Shown: piece after piece, positions 17,044 through 26,183 of the stretch
Layout of the letters: every line of letters starts with the position of its first letter
How positions within the stretch are numbered: the stretch's first letter is position 1
Translations under genes and position numbers: made by a program
The notes under the pieces: model-generated
What the model saw: only the letters and a program-made list of their open reading frames with translations
Database searches by the model: none
What the model was told of the DNA's origin: nothing
Source: Novosphingobium silvae
GTDB taxonomy: Bacteria > Pseudomonadota > Alphaproteobacteria > Sphingomonadales > Sphingomonadaceae
Direction of reading: 5' to 3'
Length of the DNA stretch: 64,000 nucleotides
Assembly (NCBI RefSeq): GCF_009856825.1
Contig: NZ_WVTD01000001.1
Coordinates: forward strand, 525,418-589,417

Positions 17044-17544
17044 ATGGCCGTCCCCGTCGCCGTCCCGGTGCGCGCCGCGCGCTGGATCGCTCTCCTGGTG
17101 CCGACTGGGCTGCTCGGCGGCGCGCTGGCGAGCGAGTACCTCTTCGGGCTCCATCCCTGCGAAATGTGCTGGTGGCAGCGCTACCCGCACATGCTGGCGA
17201 TCCCACTGGCGGCGCTCGCCTTCTTCTGGCGTCCGGTGCGCCCGCTGGTGGCCGTGGCCGCGCTCGCCGCGCTCGTCTCCGGGCTCATCGGCGGCTTCCA
17301 TGCGGGGGTGGAGTACGGCTGGTGGGAAGGCATGACCGCCTGCACCGCAAGCCCGCTGGCGGCGGGCGGCGATCCGCTGGAAGCGATCCTCAAGGCACCC
17401 GTCATCCGCTGCGACGTATCGCCCTGGGACCTGTTCGGGATCTCGCTGGCGGGATGGAACTTCCTGTTCTCGACAGCCGGGGCGCTGGCCGTGTTCGGCC
17501 TGCTTGCGGCATCGGGCAACTCTGGCGGAAAGGCCAAGCGATGA
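17044..17544 (+). CDS. dsbB: Disulfide bond formation protein B
   Basis: A 166-residue inner-membrane protein of the DsbB family that reoxidises DsbA-type thiol oxidases using quinone. Four hydrophobic segments are visible, with the first cysteine pair in LHPCEMCWWQR and the second in the MTACTAS and VIRCDV stretches, matching the two DsbB redox pairs. The start may be this ATG or an upstream TTG overlapping the ctpA stop. The stop codon overlaps the coq7 ATG (ATGA), implying translational coupling. A DsbA-like protein is encoded separately near 39 kb. Confidence 0.9.
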   Translation: MAVPVAVPVRAARWIALLVPTGLLGGALASEYLFGLHPCEMCWWQRYPHMLAIPLAALAFFWRPVRPLVAVAALAALVSGLIGGFHAGVEYGWWEGMTACTASPLAAGGDPLEAILKAPVIRCDVSPWDLFGISLAGWNFLFSTAGALAVFGLLAASGNSGGKAKR

Positions 17545-18062
17545 ATAGCACCAAGCAGCGCAGCGAGCGGATGCTGCGCGTCGACCAGGCCGGGGAATAC
17601 GGGGCCACGCGCATCTATGCCGGGCAGCTTGCCGTCATGGGCACGCGCGCGCCGCTCTCGGCCGAGATCGCTGCCATGGCCGCGCAGGAAGCCGACCACC
17701 AGTCCCGCTTCGATGCGATGATCGCGGCCCGCCGGGTTCGCCCCACGCTCCTGCAGCCGGTCTGGTCCGTCGCGGGCTATGCGCTGGGCGCGGCGACGGC
17801 GCTGATCGGTCCCGAGGCGGCCATGGCCTGCACGGCCGCGGTGGAGACCGAGATCGACCGGCACTATACCCAGCAGATCGAGGAACTCGGCAGCGACGAT
17901 CCCGAGCTTGGCGAAGTGATCCGCGAATTCCGCGACGACGAGCGCGAGCACCGTGACGCGGCGCTCGCGGCAGGGGCCGAGAAGGCACCGGCCTATCCGC
18001 TGCTCTTCCACGCGATCCGCATGGGCTGCCGGGTGGCGATCAAGCTGTCCGAACGTATCTAG
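17541..18062 (+). CDS. coq7: Demethoxyubiquinone hydroxylase, COQ7/UbiF-type di-iron enzyme
   Basis: A 173-residue di-iron monooxygenase that hydroxylates 2-polyprenyl-3-methyl-6-methoxy-1,4-benzoquinone in ubiquinone synthesis, working at the membrane surface. The ferritin-like metal ligands appear in two repeats: the first as DQAGEYGA and EADHQ, the second as AVETEIDRHY and DDEREHRD. Length is typical of the bacterial COQ7 form. Its start overlaps the dsbB stop, an understandable pairing because DsbB needs quinone. Downstream is a 179-base gap with no recognisable feature. Confidence 0.93.
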   Translation: MNSTKQRSERMLRVDQAGEYGATRIYAGQLAVMGTRAPLSAEIAAMAAQEADHQSRFDAMIAARRVRPTLLQPVWSVAGYALGAATALIGPEAAMACTAAVETEIDRHYTQQIEELGSDDPELGEVIREFRDDEREHRDAALAAGAEKAPAYPLLFHAIRMGCRVAIKLSERI

Positions 18063-18241
18063 GCGACCGGGCTCCGGGCGGGCCGTCGCCTGCAGCCCCG
18101 CACGACAGCATGCGCCCGGCGGAACGATTCCGTGCGTGGACGGGTTTGTGAAATGAGCTCCTGCGCTTAAGCTATCGTTCAAGCCGGGAGCGCCCTATAC
18201 CGCGGCTGAAACTTGCCGAACAGAAGCACTGGAGCCCTGCG

Positions 18242-18832
18242 ATGACCCGCCGTCCGACCCTCGCCGCAATGGCCGCCCTCCTGCTTGCGGGCGTGCCTGC
18301 CTTTGCGCAGGACCAATCCGCGCAAGGCAACGGCGACGAAAGGGTCAACCAGCTCATCGTCTATGGCGACGATGCCTGCCCTGCTTCCACCGGCGGCGAG
18401 ATCACCGTCTGCGCGCGCAAGCCGGAAGAGGAGCGCTATCGCATCCCCGAGCCGCTGCGCGGGATCGACCAGCCTCAGGCCGATGCGTGGACGAACAAGG
18501 TGCAGGCCTATGAAACCGTGGGCGCCTTCGGCAACCTCAGCTGTTCGCCGGTCGGCCCGGGCGGTTCGCTGGGCTGCACCCAGAGCCTGATCGACAAGGC
18601 ATATGCCGAGCGCGCGAACGGGTCGGAGGTGCGCTTTGGCGAACTGATCGCGGCGGAGCGGGAGAAGCGGCTCTCCACCATCGATACCGATGCCGCCGAG
18701 CAGCAGGCGCGCGTGGAAGAGGCTGAGAAGGCCTACTTCGAGCAGCGCCAGCGCCAGGCTGCCGAACAGGCGGCGGCAGAGGACGCCGCTGCCGCGCCAG
18801 CCTCCAGCCCATCGACCTCGCAGGGACAGTAA
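18242..18832 (+). CDS. Exported protein of unknown function
   Basis: A 196-residue protein I do not recognise. A clean signal peptide (MTRRPTLAAMAALLLAGVPAFA, cleavage before QDQS) shows export. The mature part has four cysteines in two pairs (DDACPAS with TVCARK; LSCSPVG with LGCTQS), suggesting two disulfides, around a RYRIPEPLR segment. The last 70 residues form a charged Glu/Ala/Gln-rich helix followed by an Ala/Ser/Pro tail, perhaps a coiled coil. A GGAG ribosome site precedes the ATG. It is monocistronic in appearance. It resembles small periplasmic proteins that recur in sphingomonads; no function can be given. Confidence 0.8.
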   Translation: MTRRPTLAAMAALLLAGVPAFAQDQSAQGNGDERVNQLIVYGDDACPASTGGEITVCARKPEEERYRIPEPLRGIDQPQADAWTNKVQAYETVGAFGNLSCSPVGPGGSLGCTQSLIDKAYAERANGSEVRFGELIAAEREKRLSTIDTDAAEQQARVEEAEKAYFEQRQRQAAEQAAAEDAAAAPASSPSTSQGQ

Positions 18833-18980
18833 GGGCAGGCGCAGCGGTGGGCCTTTCGCACGCTCGACCGGATCGCAAGCCCTGCTTCGCACCCTGAAAC
18901 CGTAACCCGCTTGCCCGCGCTGGCCGGATGCGCTCATTCGCTGTCGCGCGGTTCAAGCGGGCGCATGGGTGAGGGACGCG

Positions 18981-19835
18981 ATGGTCGTGATGGGTTCGAT
19001 CGATATCTTGCACGCCGCGGCCGGGCTGCTCGTGGGCGCGCTGGTGGGATTGACGGGTGTGGGCGGCGGTTCGCTGATGACCCCGCTGCTGGTGCTGATG
19101 TTCGGTGTAAGCGCAAAGACGGCCGTGGGCACCGATCTGCTGTTCGCGGCGATCACGAAGATCGCGGGATCCACCGTCCATGGCTCGCGCGAGACGGTCG
19201 ACTGGGGGATCGTGCGCCGCCTTGCCGCCGGCAGCATCCCCGCCGCTCTGGCGACGCTCGCCGCGCTGGCCTGGGTGGGCAGGATCGGACAGTCGGCCGA
19301 GCACGTCATCCTCGTTGCCCTTGCCTGCCTCCTGGCGCTTACGGCGATTGCGGTCGCCGGGCGCAAGTGGCTGTTCCGCCATGCGCATGACTTCGATGCG
19401 ATCCGCTCGCGCAGGCGAGTGGTTGGCGGGACCGTGGTGCTCGGCGCGCTGATCGGAGCGGCGGTGTCGGTCTCCTCGGTGGGCGCAGGCGCGATTGGCG
19501 TGACAGTGCTGCTGATGCTCTATCCGCGCTTGCAGATGGCTCGCATCGTCGGTTCTGACATCACCCACGCCGTGCCGCTGGCGCTGATCGCGGGCACGGG
19601 CCACTGGATCATGGGCGACGTGGACGCAGCGCTGCTGACGAACCTTTTGATCGGCTCGATCCCGGGCGTCGTGGCGGGCAGCTACCTGTCCTCGCATGCG
19701 CCCGACCGGGTGCTGCAGCCGCTGCTGGCGGCCGTGCTCGCGGTGTCCTCATGGCAGCTTTTCGTGAAGGCCTATGCGCCCGAGAAGGTGAAAGTGGAGG
19801 CGATCGCGCCGGAGCGGGCGCAAGGCACGCGCTGA
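18981..19835 (+). CDS. Sulfite exporter TauE/SafE family permease
   Basis: A 284-residue integral membrane protein of the TauE/SafE (DUF81) family, which export or import sulfur-containing anions and other organic acids. Characteristic features are the N-terminal VGLTGVGGGSLMTPLLVLMFGVSAKTAVGTDLL loop repeat (read in two parts) and its second-half counterpart SVGAGAIGVTVLLMLYPRLQMARIVGSDITHAVPL. About eight hydrophobic helices are present. Substrate cannot be deduced from context. The start is uncertain: GTG 18969, ATG 18981 and ATG 18990 are all in frame, with a GAGGGA just upstream of 18981. A bidirectional terminator follows. Confidence 0.85.
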   Translation: MVVMGSIDILHAAAGLLVGALVGLTGVGGGSLMTPLLVLMFGVSAKTAVGTDLLFAAITKIAGSTVHGSRETVDWGIVRRLAAGSIPAALATLAALAWVGRIGQSAEHVILVALACLLALTAIAVAGRKWLFRHAHDFDAIRSRRRVVGGTVVLGALIGAAVSVSSVGAGAIGVTVLLMLYPRLQMARIVGSDITHAVPLALIAGTGHWIMGDVDAALLTNLLIGSIPGVVAGSYLSSHAPDRVLQPLLAAVLAVSSWQLFVKAYAPEKVKVEAIAPERAQGTR

Positions 19836-19870
19836 GGATACGCTCCGCGCGCACCCGCGAGGTCGGCCAC

Positions 19871-19909
19871 GAAAAAGGGCCGGAGGAGCAATCCTTCCGG
19901 CCCTTTTTC
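19871..19909. terminator. Bidirectional terminator between tauE-like gene and fabI
   Basis: GAAAAAGGGCCGGA (19871-19884) pairs with TCCGGCCCTTTTTC (19896-19909), giving a 14-bp stem with an A-run on one side and a T-run on the other. It can end transcripts of both convergent genes. Confidence 0.88.
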
Positions 19910-19927
19910 GCGTATGCCGTGCCGGGC

Positions 19928-20731
19928 TCAGGCGAGCGCGATGTCGGGCGCGTCTTCCTGCTTCATGCCTACCACGTGGTAGCCGCAGTCGACATGATGG
20001 GTCTCGCCGGTGACGCCGGAGGACAGGTCGGACAGCAGGTAGAGACCGGCGCCGCCCACGTCCTCGATCGTCACGTTACGACGCAGCGGCGAGTTCAGCT
20101 CGTTCCACTTGAGGATGTAGCGGAAGTCGCCGATGCCGCTGGCGGCCAGCGTCTTGATGGGGCCTGCCGAAATCGAGTTCACGCGGATGCCCAGCGGACC
20201 CAGGTCATTGGCAAGGTACTTCACCGATGTCTCGAGCGCGGCCTTGGCGACGCCCATGACGTTGTAGTGCGGCACGACCTTTTCGGCGCCGTAGTAGGTC
20301 AGCGTCACGATCGAGCCGCCTTCGGCCATCAGCGGCACCGCGCGCCTGGTGACGGCGACGAGGCTGTAGGCGGAGATGTTCATCGTCATCAGGAAGTTGT
20401 CGAGGCTGGTATCGACGTACTTGCCGCGCAGCTCGTTCTTGTCCGAGAAGCCGATGGCGTGAACCACGAAGTCGAGCTTGCCCCAGCGCTGCTCGATCTC
20501 GGCAAAGGCGGCGTCGAGCGCGGCCATGTCGGAGACGTCGCAATCGATGAGGAAATCGCTGCCAAGGCTCTCGGCCAGGGGCCTCACCCGCTTGGCCAGC
20601 GCATCGCCCTGGTAGGAGAAGGCGAGCTCGGCGCCCTGTTCGTGCAGTTTCTTGGCGATTCCCCAGGCCAGCGACTTGTCGTTCGCCAGGCCCATGATCA
20701 ACCCGCGCTTACCGTGCATCAGACCGGTCAT
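19928..20731 (-). CDS. fabI: Enoyl-[acyl-carrier-protein] reductase (NADH)
   Basis: A 267-residue short-chain dehydrogenase of the FabI family that performs the last reduction in each fatty-acid elongation cycle. The N-terminal nucleotide-binding segment is KRGLIMGLANDKSLAWGIA. The FabI catalytic Tyr-x6-Lys is seen in the stretch SIVTLTYYGAEKVVPHYNVMGVAKAALE (read in parts). NSISAGPIKTLAASGI is the substrate-loop region. The start codon overlaps the stop of the upstream yihY-like gene (ATGA). This is the triclosan-sensitive enzyme type in general; sensitivity cannot be judged here. Confidence 0.95.
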   Translation of the reverse strand: MTGLMHGKRGLIMGLANDKSLAWGIAKKLHEQGAELAFSYQGDALAKRVRPLAESLGSDFLIDCDVSDMAALDAAFAEIEQRWGKLDFVVHAIGFSDKNELRGKYVDTSLDNFLMTMNISAYSLVAVTRRAVPLMAEGGSIVTLTYYGAEKVVPHYNVMGVAKAALETSVKYLANDLGPLGIRVNSISAGPIKTLAASGIGDFRYILKWNELNSPLRRNVTIEDVGGAGLYLLSDLSSGVTGETHHVDCGYHVVGMKQEDAPDIALA

Positions 20732-21693
20732 TCGTTTCTTCCTGTAACACTTTCATCGTTCGGCCCCCGGGTGCCCCGGGCCGCCGTGGCGAGGCTCCCG
20801 GGAAGGGGTCCTTCCTCGTTCGCCTGCGCGAGCGCCGCATTGAGTTCGGCGCCTATGACCATCCCTAGTCCGACAAGCCAGAAAAAGAAAAGCGCGATCA
20901 TCACCCCGGCGAGGCTTCCGTAGGTCAGATCGTACATGAGGAATGTCTGCAACACCTTGGGCAGCGCCCATGCGACCAGCAGCCACCACAGCGTGACGAA
21001 CGCCGCGCCCGGCCATTTGGCATAGCGCCTCTTCTGGTAGGCGTGGGGGGTGAGCAGGTAGAATATCATGTAGATCGACACGAAGATGCCCGCGCCGCTC
21101 ATCGCGGTCGACAGGGCAATCTGCTCGGCCATGCTGCCCAGCCGCGGGAACAGCGTGGCGATCACGGTCTCGGCGGTGGAGAGGAGGACCTGCGAGGAGA
21201 GGGAGACGAGCAGCAGCAGCACCGACCCGAAGATCACCGCGCTCGACACCAGGCGCGAACGCCAGAAGCGCGGGCGCTTCTTCACGTCATAGGCGCGGTG
21301 GAGGATGTCGCGGATGGTCTCTATCAGGCTGCCCGCGGTCCACATGCCCAGCAGCCCGCCGATCCAGAGCAGCCAGCCGTGCCGAGCCGCGGCGACATCG
21401 TGGGCGACCGGGCGCAGCACGTCTCCCACGCGCGGAGGGAGTGCGCGCAGGATCGCATCGATAGAGGCGCCCATCTGGTCCTGCTCGCCCAGCACCGAGA
21501 GGATCGCGGCAAGGGCGATGAAGAAGGGAAACAGCGAGAGCAGCGACATGTAGGCAAGGTTGCCCGCATGGATGAAGCCGTCGTCCCAGGTTCCCCCCAC
21601 CACGCGCATGACGACGCGGAAGAAGCGCGTGCCCGGGCCCGCCTTGCGGCGAAGCTTCTGCCTCAGCGGCTCGCTATGGGCTTCAGACGCCAA
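20728..21693 (-). CDS. YihY/BrkB family inner-membrane protein
   Basis: A 321-residue membrane protein of the YihY/BrkB (formerly RNase BN) family. Hydrophobic helices alternate with the family motifs [29 protein letters not shown] and [20 protein letters not shown]. Function is unsettled; links to virulence, envelope or lipid transport have been suggested for relatives. The start is a TTG at 21693 that overlaps the end of dnaJ by 11 bases; the next ATG (21609) would cut into the conserved region. Its stop overlaps the fabI start, making a dnaJ-yihY-fabI operon. Confidence 0.85.
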   Translation of the reverse strand: MASEAHSEPLRQKLRRKAGPGTRFFRVVMRVVGGTWDDGFIHAGNLAYMSLLSLFPFFIALAAILSVLGEQDQMGASIDAILRALPPRVGDVLRPVAHDVAAARHGWLLWIGGLLGMWTAGSLIETIRDILHRAYDVKKRPRFWRSRLVSSAVIFGSVLLLLVSLSSQVLLSTAETVIATLFPRLGSMAEQIALSTAMSGAGIFVSIYMIFYLLTPHAYQKRRYAKWPGAAFVTLWWLLVAWALPKVLQTFLMYDLTYGSLAGVMIALFFFWLVGLGMVIGAELNAALAQANEEGPLPGSLATAARGTRGPNDESVTGRNE

Positions 21694-22645
21694 GCTTGCC
21701 GCGCACGTCGCGGCCGTCGCTCCAGCCCTCGAGCCGCGCGACGAGATCGCGTCCCGCCTCGGTATCGCCCTCGGGAAGGACGATCTGGAGCGTGATGAGC
21801 TGGTCGCCCCGGCTGCCGTCCTTGCGCGTCATGCCGCGGCCCTTGAGGCGCAGCACCTTGCCCGAGCTGGCATGCGCAGGGACCGAGAGCATGACCGCGC
21901 CGGACGCCGTGGGCGCCTTGACCTTCGCTCCGCCAAGCGCCTCGTCCAGCGTGATCGGCAGGTCGAGCCGCAGGTCGTCGCCGTCCTGGCGGAAAAAGGC
22001 GTGCGGCTGGATCTGCAGCGTGACGATGGCATCGCCCGCCCCGCCCGGTCCCGGCTCGCCCTTGCCCGAAAGGCGCATCTGCGTGCCGTCCTCAAGCCCT
22101 GCGGGAAGCTTGAGGTCGATGGTCTTGCCATCCGACAGGGTGATCCGCTGCGGTTTCAGCTCGGCCGCGTCCGTCAGCGAGACCGAAAGGCGATAGTTGA
22201 CGTTGGCGCCGCGCGGGGCCGCACGGCTGCGTCCTCCCGGCCCGCTGCCACCCATGCCGCCGCCCATCCCGGCGGCACGGCCGCCTCCGAAGATGCCGCC
22301 GAAGATGTCCTCGATGTCGATGCCATCCTCGGCTCCGAAGCCGCCGCCGAAACCGCGCTGGCCGCCGTGGCCACCCCCGAAGCCCCCGCCGCCGAAGCCG
22401 CCGCCGAACGGACCGGCGGGATTGCCCTCTGCGTCGATCTCGCCGCGATCGAACTGGGCGCGCTTGGCCTTGTCGGAAAGCAGGTCGTAGGCGCGGGTCA
22501 CTTCGCTGAAGCGCTCGGCCGCGCGAGGATTGTCCTTGTTGGTGTCCGGGTGCAGCTCCTTCGCAAGCTTGCGGTAGGCGGACTTGATGTCCTTCTCGCT
22601 CGCGCCGCGCGACACGCCAAGTATGGAATAGGGATCTGCTGCCAT
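21683..22645 (-). CDS. CbpA-type J-domain co-chaperone
   Basis: A 320-residue type II J-domain protein. The J domain (residues 1-68) has the essential HPD tripeptide in [13 protein letters not shown] Gly/Phe-rich linker (about 85-130) follows. The C-terminal DnaJ substrate-binding region ([16 protein letters not shown] through [12 protein letters not shown]) follows. The CxxCxGxG zinc repeats of canonical DnaJ are absent, so it is a CbpA/DnaJB-like partner of DnaK rather than the main DnaJ. It is the first gene of a tightly overlapping operon with yihY-like and fabI genes. Confidence 0.88.
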   Translation of the reverse strand: MAADPYSILGVSRGASEKDIKSAYRKLAKELHPDTNKDNPRAAERFSEVTRAYDLLSDKAKRAQFDRGEIDAEGNPAGPFGGGFGGGGFGGGHGGQRGFGGGFGAEDGIDIEDIFGGIFGGGRAAGMGGGMGGSGPGGRSRAAPRGANVNYRLSVSLTDAAELKPQRITLSDGKTIDLKLPAGLEDGTQMRLSGKGEPGPGGAGDAIVTLQIQPHAFFRQDGDDLRLDLPITLDEALGGAKVKAPTASGAVMLSVPAHASSGKVLRLKGRGMTRKDGSRGDQLITLQIVLPEGDTEAGRDLVARLEGWSDGRDVRGKLGV

Positions 22646-22878
22646 AATGACTGCCTAGCTAGGTTGCGGCGGGCATTTGGACAAGCCTGACGATAAGGGG
22701 GAGGAACGGGGGCATCGCGATTGTCGCTAGTCGCGGGCAACTTGCGGGAGGGGCCAGGGTTTCCTACCCCGTCGCGGCATGGCCCGCGCCTCGCGTCCGT
22801 TGTTCCCGATCAAGGCGAGGTTCGGGCGGCGGCGGCAGGCGAGGCCATTCCTAACCAATCGCAAGGCAGTCCAGACCC

Positions 22879-23520
22879 GTGTCCACATCCTCCCCCACCG
22901 ATGCCCCTTCCGCCATCGACGCCGAGCAGCTGCGTGAGGTGATCCCGCACGGCGACCCCTTCGCCCTGTTCGCGCAGTGGTACGATGAGGCGCGGCCGCT
23001 GGAGGAGGATTCGAACGCGATGGCGCTTGCCACCGCGACACCCGACGGGCTGCCTTCGGTCCGCATGGTGCTCCTCAAGGGCCACGGACCCGACGGCTTT
23101 GTGTTCTATACCAATGGCCGCAGCCGCAAGGGCCGCGAGCTTGCCGCCAACCCGAACGTCGCCCTCCTGTTCCATTGGAAAAGCCTGCGCCGTCAGATCC
23201 GCATCGAGGGTCCCGTCTCGCCGGTGAGCCCGGCCGAGGCGGATGCCTATTTCCATTCGCGCGCACGCGATTCGCAGCTGGGCGCCGTTGCCTCCGACCA
23301 GTCCTCCACGCTCGATACGCGCGCCACCTTCCTCACGCGGTACGAGGAGGCGCGCAGCCGCTTCGCCGGTGCCCAGGTGGAGCGGCCGGCGCACTGGAGC
23401 GGCTGGCGCGTGCGCCCGCTCGCCATCGAGTTCTGGCACGACCGCCCCTATCGCCTGCACGAACGCCGCCGCTTCGAGCACGGGCCCGAAGGGTGGGCCA
23501 GCACGCTGCTCTACCCGTGA
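22879..23520 (+). CDS. pdxH: Pyridoxamine 5'-phosphate oxidase
   Basis: A 213-residue FMN-dependent oxidase that makes pyridoxal 5'-phosphate from the pyridoxine or pyridoxamine phosphates. FMN and substrate motifs are clear: DSNAMALATATPDGLPSVRMVLLKG, FVFYTNGRSRKGREL, ALLFHWKSLRRQIRIEG, and the C-terminal signature FWHDRPYRLHERRRFE with the usual LYP end. The start is a GTG at 22879 after an AAGGCAG-like site; no ATG lies upstream in the right place. Its stop overlaps the GTG start of the cation transporter gene (GTGA). Confidence 0.94.
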   Translation: MSTSSPTDAPSAIDAEQLREVIPHGDPFALFAQWYDEARPLEEDSNAMALATATPDGLPSVRMVLLKGHGPDGFVFYTNGRSRKGRELAANPNVALLFHWKSLRRQIRIEGPVSPVSPAEADAYFHSRARDSQLGAVASDQSSTLDTRATFLTRYEEARSRFAGAQVERPAHWSGWRVRPLAIEFWHDRPYRLHERRRFEHGPEGWASTLLYP

Positions 23521-24446
23521 GCGCACCCGAGGCGGCCCGGCTCAACCGCAGCGCCGCGCTGGCGAGCATCGCGGCGGCGTGCCTGCTGCTGGCGATCAAG
23601 GGCTATGCGGCCTGGTCCACCGGCTCCACGGCAATGCTGGGCAGTCTTGCCGACACGGTGCTCGACCTTGTCGCCAGCGTCGCCACTCTCGTCGGCGTGT
23701 GGATCGCCGCCCAGCCTGCGGACGACAAGCACAGCTTCGGCCACGGCAAGGCCGAAGCTATCGCCGCGCTGTTCCAGATCGTGCTGATCTCCATCTCGGC
23801 GCTGGCCATCGGCGCGCGGGCGGTGGAACAGCTCTTCGTCGGCCACCGGGTGGAGGCTGCGCACGAAGGCATCGGCGCCTCGATCGCGGCGATCGTGGTG
23901 ACCGGCGCGCTGATCGCCTGGCAGAAGCATGTCGTGCGCCGCACCCGAAGCCTCGCGATCACCACCGACAGCGTCCACTACCAGTCGGACCTGCTGCTGA
24001 ACGTGGCGGTGATCGCCGCCCTCGTGCTGGACGGCTACATCGGCCTGCCCCAAGCGGACCCGCTGTTCGGTCTCGGCATCGCCTTGTGGCTGGGGTGGAG
24101 CGGGTGGAGCGCGTCCGAACAGGTCATCGACCAGCTGATGGACCACGAATGGCCGCCACAGAAGAAGAGCGTGCTGCTCGACATCCTGGCCACCGACCCC
24201 AACATCAGCGGCGTCCATGACCTGCGCACGCGCACTTCGGGCAACCGCGACTTCGTGCAGTTCCACATCTGGGTCCACCCGGAGATGACCGTGCGCGAGG
24301 CGCACCGGGTAATGGCGGGGATCGAAGCGTCGCTGCGCGGCGCCTTTCCCGACGCCGAAATCCTCATCCACACCGATCCCGAAGGGCTCGTTGACGAGGC
24401 AGGACCGGCGGGCAAGGACGTGCTGCCGCCGATCCGCGTGAACTAG
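23517..24446 (+). CDS. Cation diffusion facilitator family transporter
   Basis: A 309-residue CDF transporter that exports divalent metals such as Zn2+, Fe2+ or Cd2+ in exchange for protons. Six transmembrane helices are visible in the first 200 residues. The family signatures are GSLADTVLDLVAS in the second helix (with the metal-binding Asp) and DSVHYQSDLLLNVAV in the fifth. KHSFGHGKAEAIAAL follows the second helix. The cytoplasmic C-terminal domain carries FVQFHIWVHPEMTVREAH and EILIHTDPE. The GTG start overlaps the pdxH stop, so the two are translationally coupled; no functional tie is obvious. Metal preference cannot be judged. Confidence 0.9.
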   Translation: MSAPEAARLNRSAALASIAAACLLLAIKGYAAWSTGSTAMLGSLADTVLDLVASVATLVGVWIAAQPADDKHSFGHGKAEAIAALFQIVLISISALAIGARAVEQLFVGHRVEAAHEGIGASIAAIVVTGALIAWQKHVVRRTRSLAITTDSVHYQSDLLLNVAVIAALVLDGYIGLPQADPLFGLGIALWLGWSGWSASEQVIDQLMDHEWPPQKKSVLLDILATDPNISGVHDLRTRTSGNRDFVQFHIWVHPEMTVREAHRVMAGIEASLRGAFPDAEILIHTDPEGLVDEAGPAGKDVLPPIRVN

Positions 24447-24495
24447 CGCCGCAGCGCCTTGCCGGTCTTCATCTGCCCTGAGAAAGCGGGCGTGC

Positions 24496-24966
24496 TCACT
24501 TTCCCTTGAGCGCTCCCACGCAGGCGGCGCGGTCCACGTCCTGTCCGTCGGAGGAGCGGCGGGCATCGACATAGCTGGCGCGCGGCTCCTTGGAACTGGT
24601 GCTGGGATAGAGGAACACGTCGAGCACGCAGGCCGTCCCGGTGAACTGCAGCTTGCGCGCGTCTCCCTCCCACACGTCGAGGCGCGGCTCGCCGAAAAGG
24701 CGCACCAGCTGGCTTTGGCTGGCGCCGATCACGCCTTCCAGGCCCGGCACGTTCTGCACGGCGGCATCGCGGGGCGTGGTTCGCGTGGGCTGGCGCACCG
24801 GAGGAACGGCGGAGGTGCGCTTGGGCGGCCGGGGCGCGCTCGCCACGCCGCCGCTGCCCGAGGAGCAGGCCGCGAGCGCCATCGCCAGGCCCAGCGCGAG
24901 CGAGACGGAAAGAACGCGGCGGAGGCTGCTTGACGGGCGGGCAGGGCCGGTGACGGTCGTGAACAT
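24496..24966 (-). CDS. Putative lipoprotein, BamE-like core
   Basis: A 156-residue envelope lipoprotein. The signal sequence ends in a good lipobox, MALAACSSGSGG, placing the lipidated cysteine near residue 34. After a Pro/Arg/Thr-rich linker there is a compact domain, GLEGVIGASQSQLVRLFGEPRLDVWEGDARKLQF followed by CVLDVFLYPS. That resembles the BamE/OmlA fold pattern (helices then strands with a G-x-P turn) seen in outer-membrane assembly lipoproteins; this is a weak similarity by eye. Two cysteines in the domain (CVLDVF and AACVGALK) could pair. Function unknown. Confidence 0.72.
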   Translation of the reverse strand: MFTTVTGPARPSSSLRRVLSVSLALGLAMALAACSSGSGGVASAPRPPKRTSAVPPVRQPTRTTPRDAAVQNVPGLEGVIGASQSQLVRLFGEPRLDVWEGDARKLQFTGTACVLDVFLYPSTSSKEPRASYVDARRSSDGQDVDRAACVGALKGK

Positions 24967-25171
24967 GGTCCAGGCGACATCGCGCGGCGCACCGGGCGAG
25001 TCAACGCTCCTTCGCCGGACATGCGCCTGATTGCGGCGAATGCAGGTCAGGGGCGTCCGGGCAGGGGCCGTACATCCGCAGACCCTGCTTCCGCTGTGAA
25101 CCTTGTCCCTTCGCGCCGCGCAGGCTAGGCGCAGGGAATACCGCTCTTATCCGAAGGATCTTACGCCCCTC

Positions 25172-26167
25172 ATGACGCAACCCAAGCTGGACGTCATCGC
25201 CATCGGCAATGCCATCATCGACGTCATCGCCCATTGCCCCGAAACCCTGATCGACGAACTCGGCCTCACCCACGGCGGCATGCAGCTGATCGATGCCGAG
25301 CAGGCGCGCACGCTGTATGCCGCGATGGGCCCCGGGCGCGAGGTTTCGGGCGGTTCGGCGGCCAATACGCTGGCGGGCCTCGCCGCGCTGGGCGCCAAGT
25401 GCGGGTTCGTCGGCCAGGTCGCCGCGGACCAGCTGGGCGAGGTCTTCACCCATGACATCCACGCCGCCGGCATCGCGTTCTCGGTGCCGCCCCGCGCGGG
25501 CGAGACGCCGACCGCGCGTTGCCTCATCTTCGTGACGCCCGACGGGCAGCGCACCATGAACACGTTCCTGGGCGCATCGCACCTCCTGTCCGAGGACATG
25601 GTGGACGAAGGCATGATCGCCGACGCGGCCGTGCTCTACCTCGAGGGATACCTGTGGGACCCGGTCGAGCCGCGCGCGGCCATGCGCAAGGCGATCGCCG
25701 CGGCACGCGCCGCAGGACGCAAGATCGCCTTCACGCCGTCAGAATCCTTCATCATCGACATGCACCGGCTCGACTTCCTGTCGCTGATCGATGACGGCGC
25801 GGTGGACATCATGTTCTGCAACGAGCACGAGATGGCAACGCTCACCGGCAAGCCCTCCTTCGAGGATGGCGTCGCGCAGCTGAGCGCGCGGGTGCCGGTT
25901 CTCGTCGTCACGCGCGGTGCGGACGGCGCGGTCGCGATCGCGGGAGGCGAGCGGGTCGAAGTGGCCGCGCAACCGATCGACAAGGTGGTCGACACCACCG
26001 GCGCGGGCGATCTCTTCGCTGCCGGGTTCCTCTATGGCCACGTGCGCGGCAAGGGCCTTGCGGATTGCCTTGCAATGGGCGCAATCTGCGCCAGCGAGAT
26101 CATATCGCACTACGGCGCCCGGCCGGAATGCGACCTTGCGGATTTCGTCGCAAAGCGGATGAACTGA
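25172..26167 (+). CDS. PfkB-family kinase, adenosine kinase-like
   Basis: A 331-residue ribokinase-family sugar or nucleoside kinase. The N-terminal GGSAANTLAGLAALG motif and the C-terminal PfkB signature DTTGAGDLFAAGFLYG (anion hole and catalytic Asp) are both present. The order DVIAIGNAIIDVIAHC and the ADGAVAI segment are typical of the alphaproteobacterial adenosine kinase group, so phosphorylation of adenosine to AMP in purine salvage is the likely reaction. Start ATG 25172. A DEDDh exonuclease gene follows 16 bases after the stop. Confidence 0.85.
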   Translation: MTQPKLDVIAIGNAIIDVIAHCPETLIDELGLTHGGMQLIDAEQARTLYAAMGPGREVSGGSAANTLAGLAALGAKCGFVGQVAADQLGEVFTHDIHAAGIAFSVPPRAGETPTARCLIFVTPDGQRTMNTFLGASHLLSEDMVDEGMIADAAVLYLEGYLWDPVEPRAAMRKAIAAARAAGRKIAFTPSESFIIDMHRLDFLSLIDDGAVDIMFCNEHEMATLTGKPSFEDGVAQLSARVPVLVVTRGADGAVAIAGGERVEVAAQPIDKVVDTTGAGDLFAAGFLYGHVRGKGLADCLAMGAICASEIISHYGARPECDLADFVAKRMN

Positions 26168-26183
26168 ACCGAGGAGCCACCGT

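Noticed and set aside
19969..19982. Palindrome CTACCACGTGGTAG with the same CCACGTGG core as the parS-like sites
   Set aside because: It lies inside fabI and its flanks (CTA/TAG) lack the GTT/AAC arms required for parS, so it is probably a chance codon palindrome.
24747..25022. Open frames overlapping the lipoprotein gene on the other frames
   Set aside because: They lack ribosome sites and family motifs, while the lipoprotein frame has a clear lipobox and conserved-looking domain.
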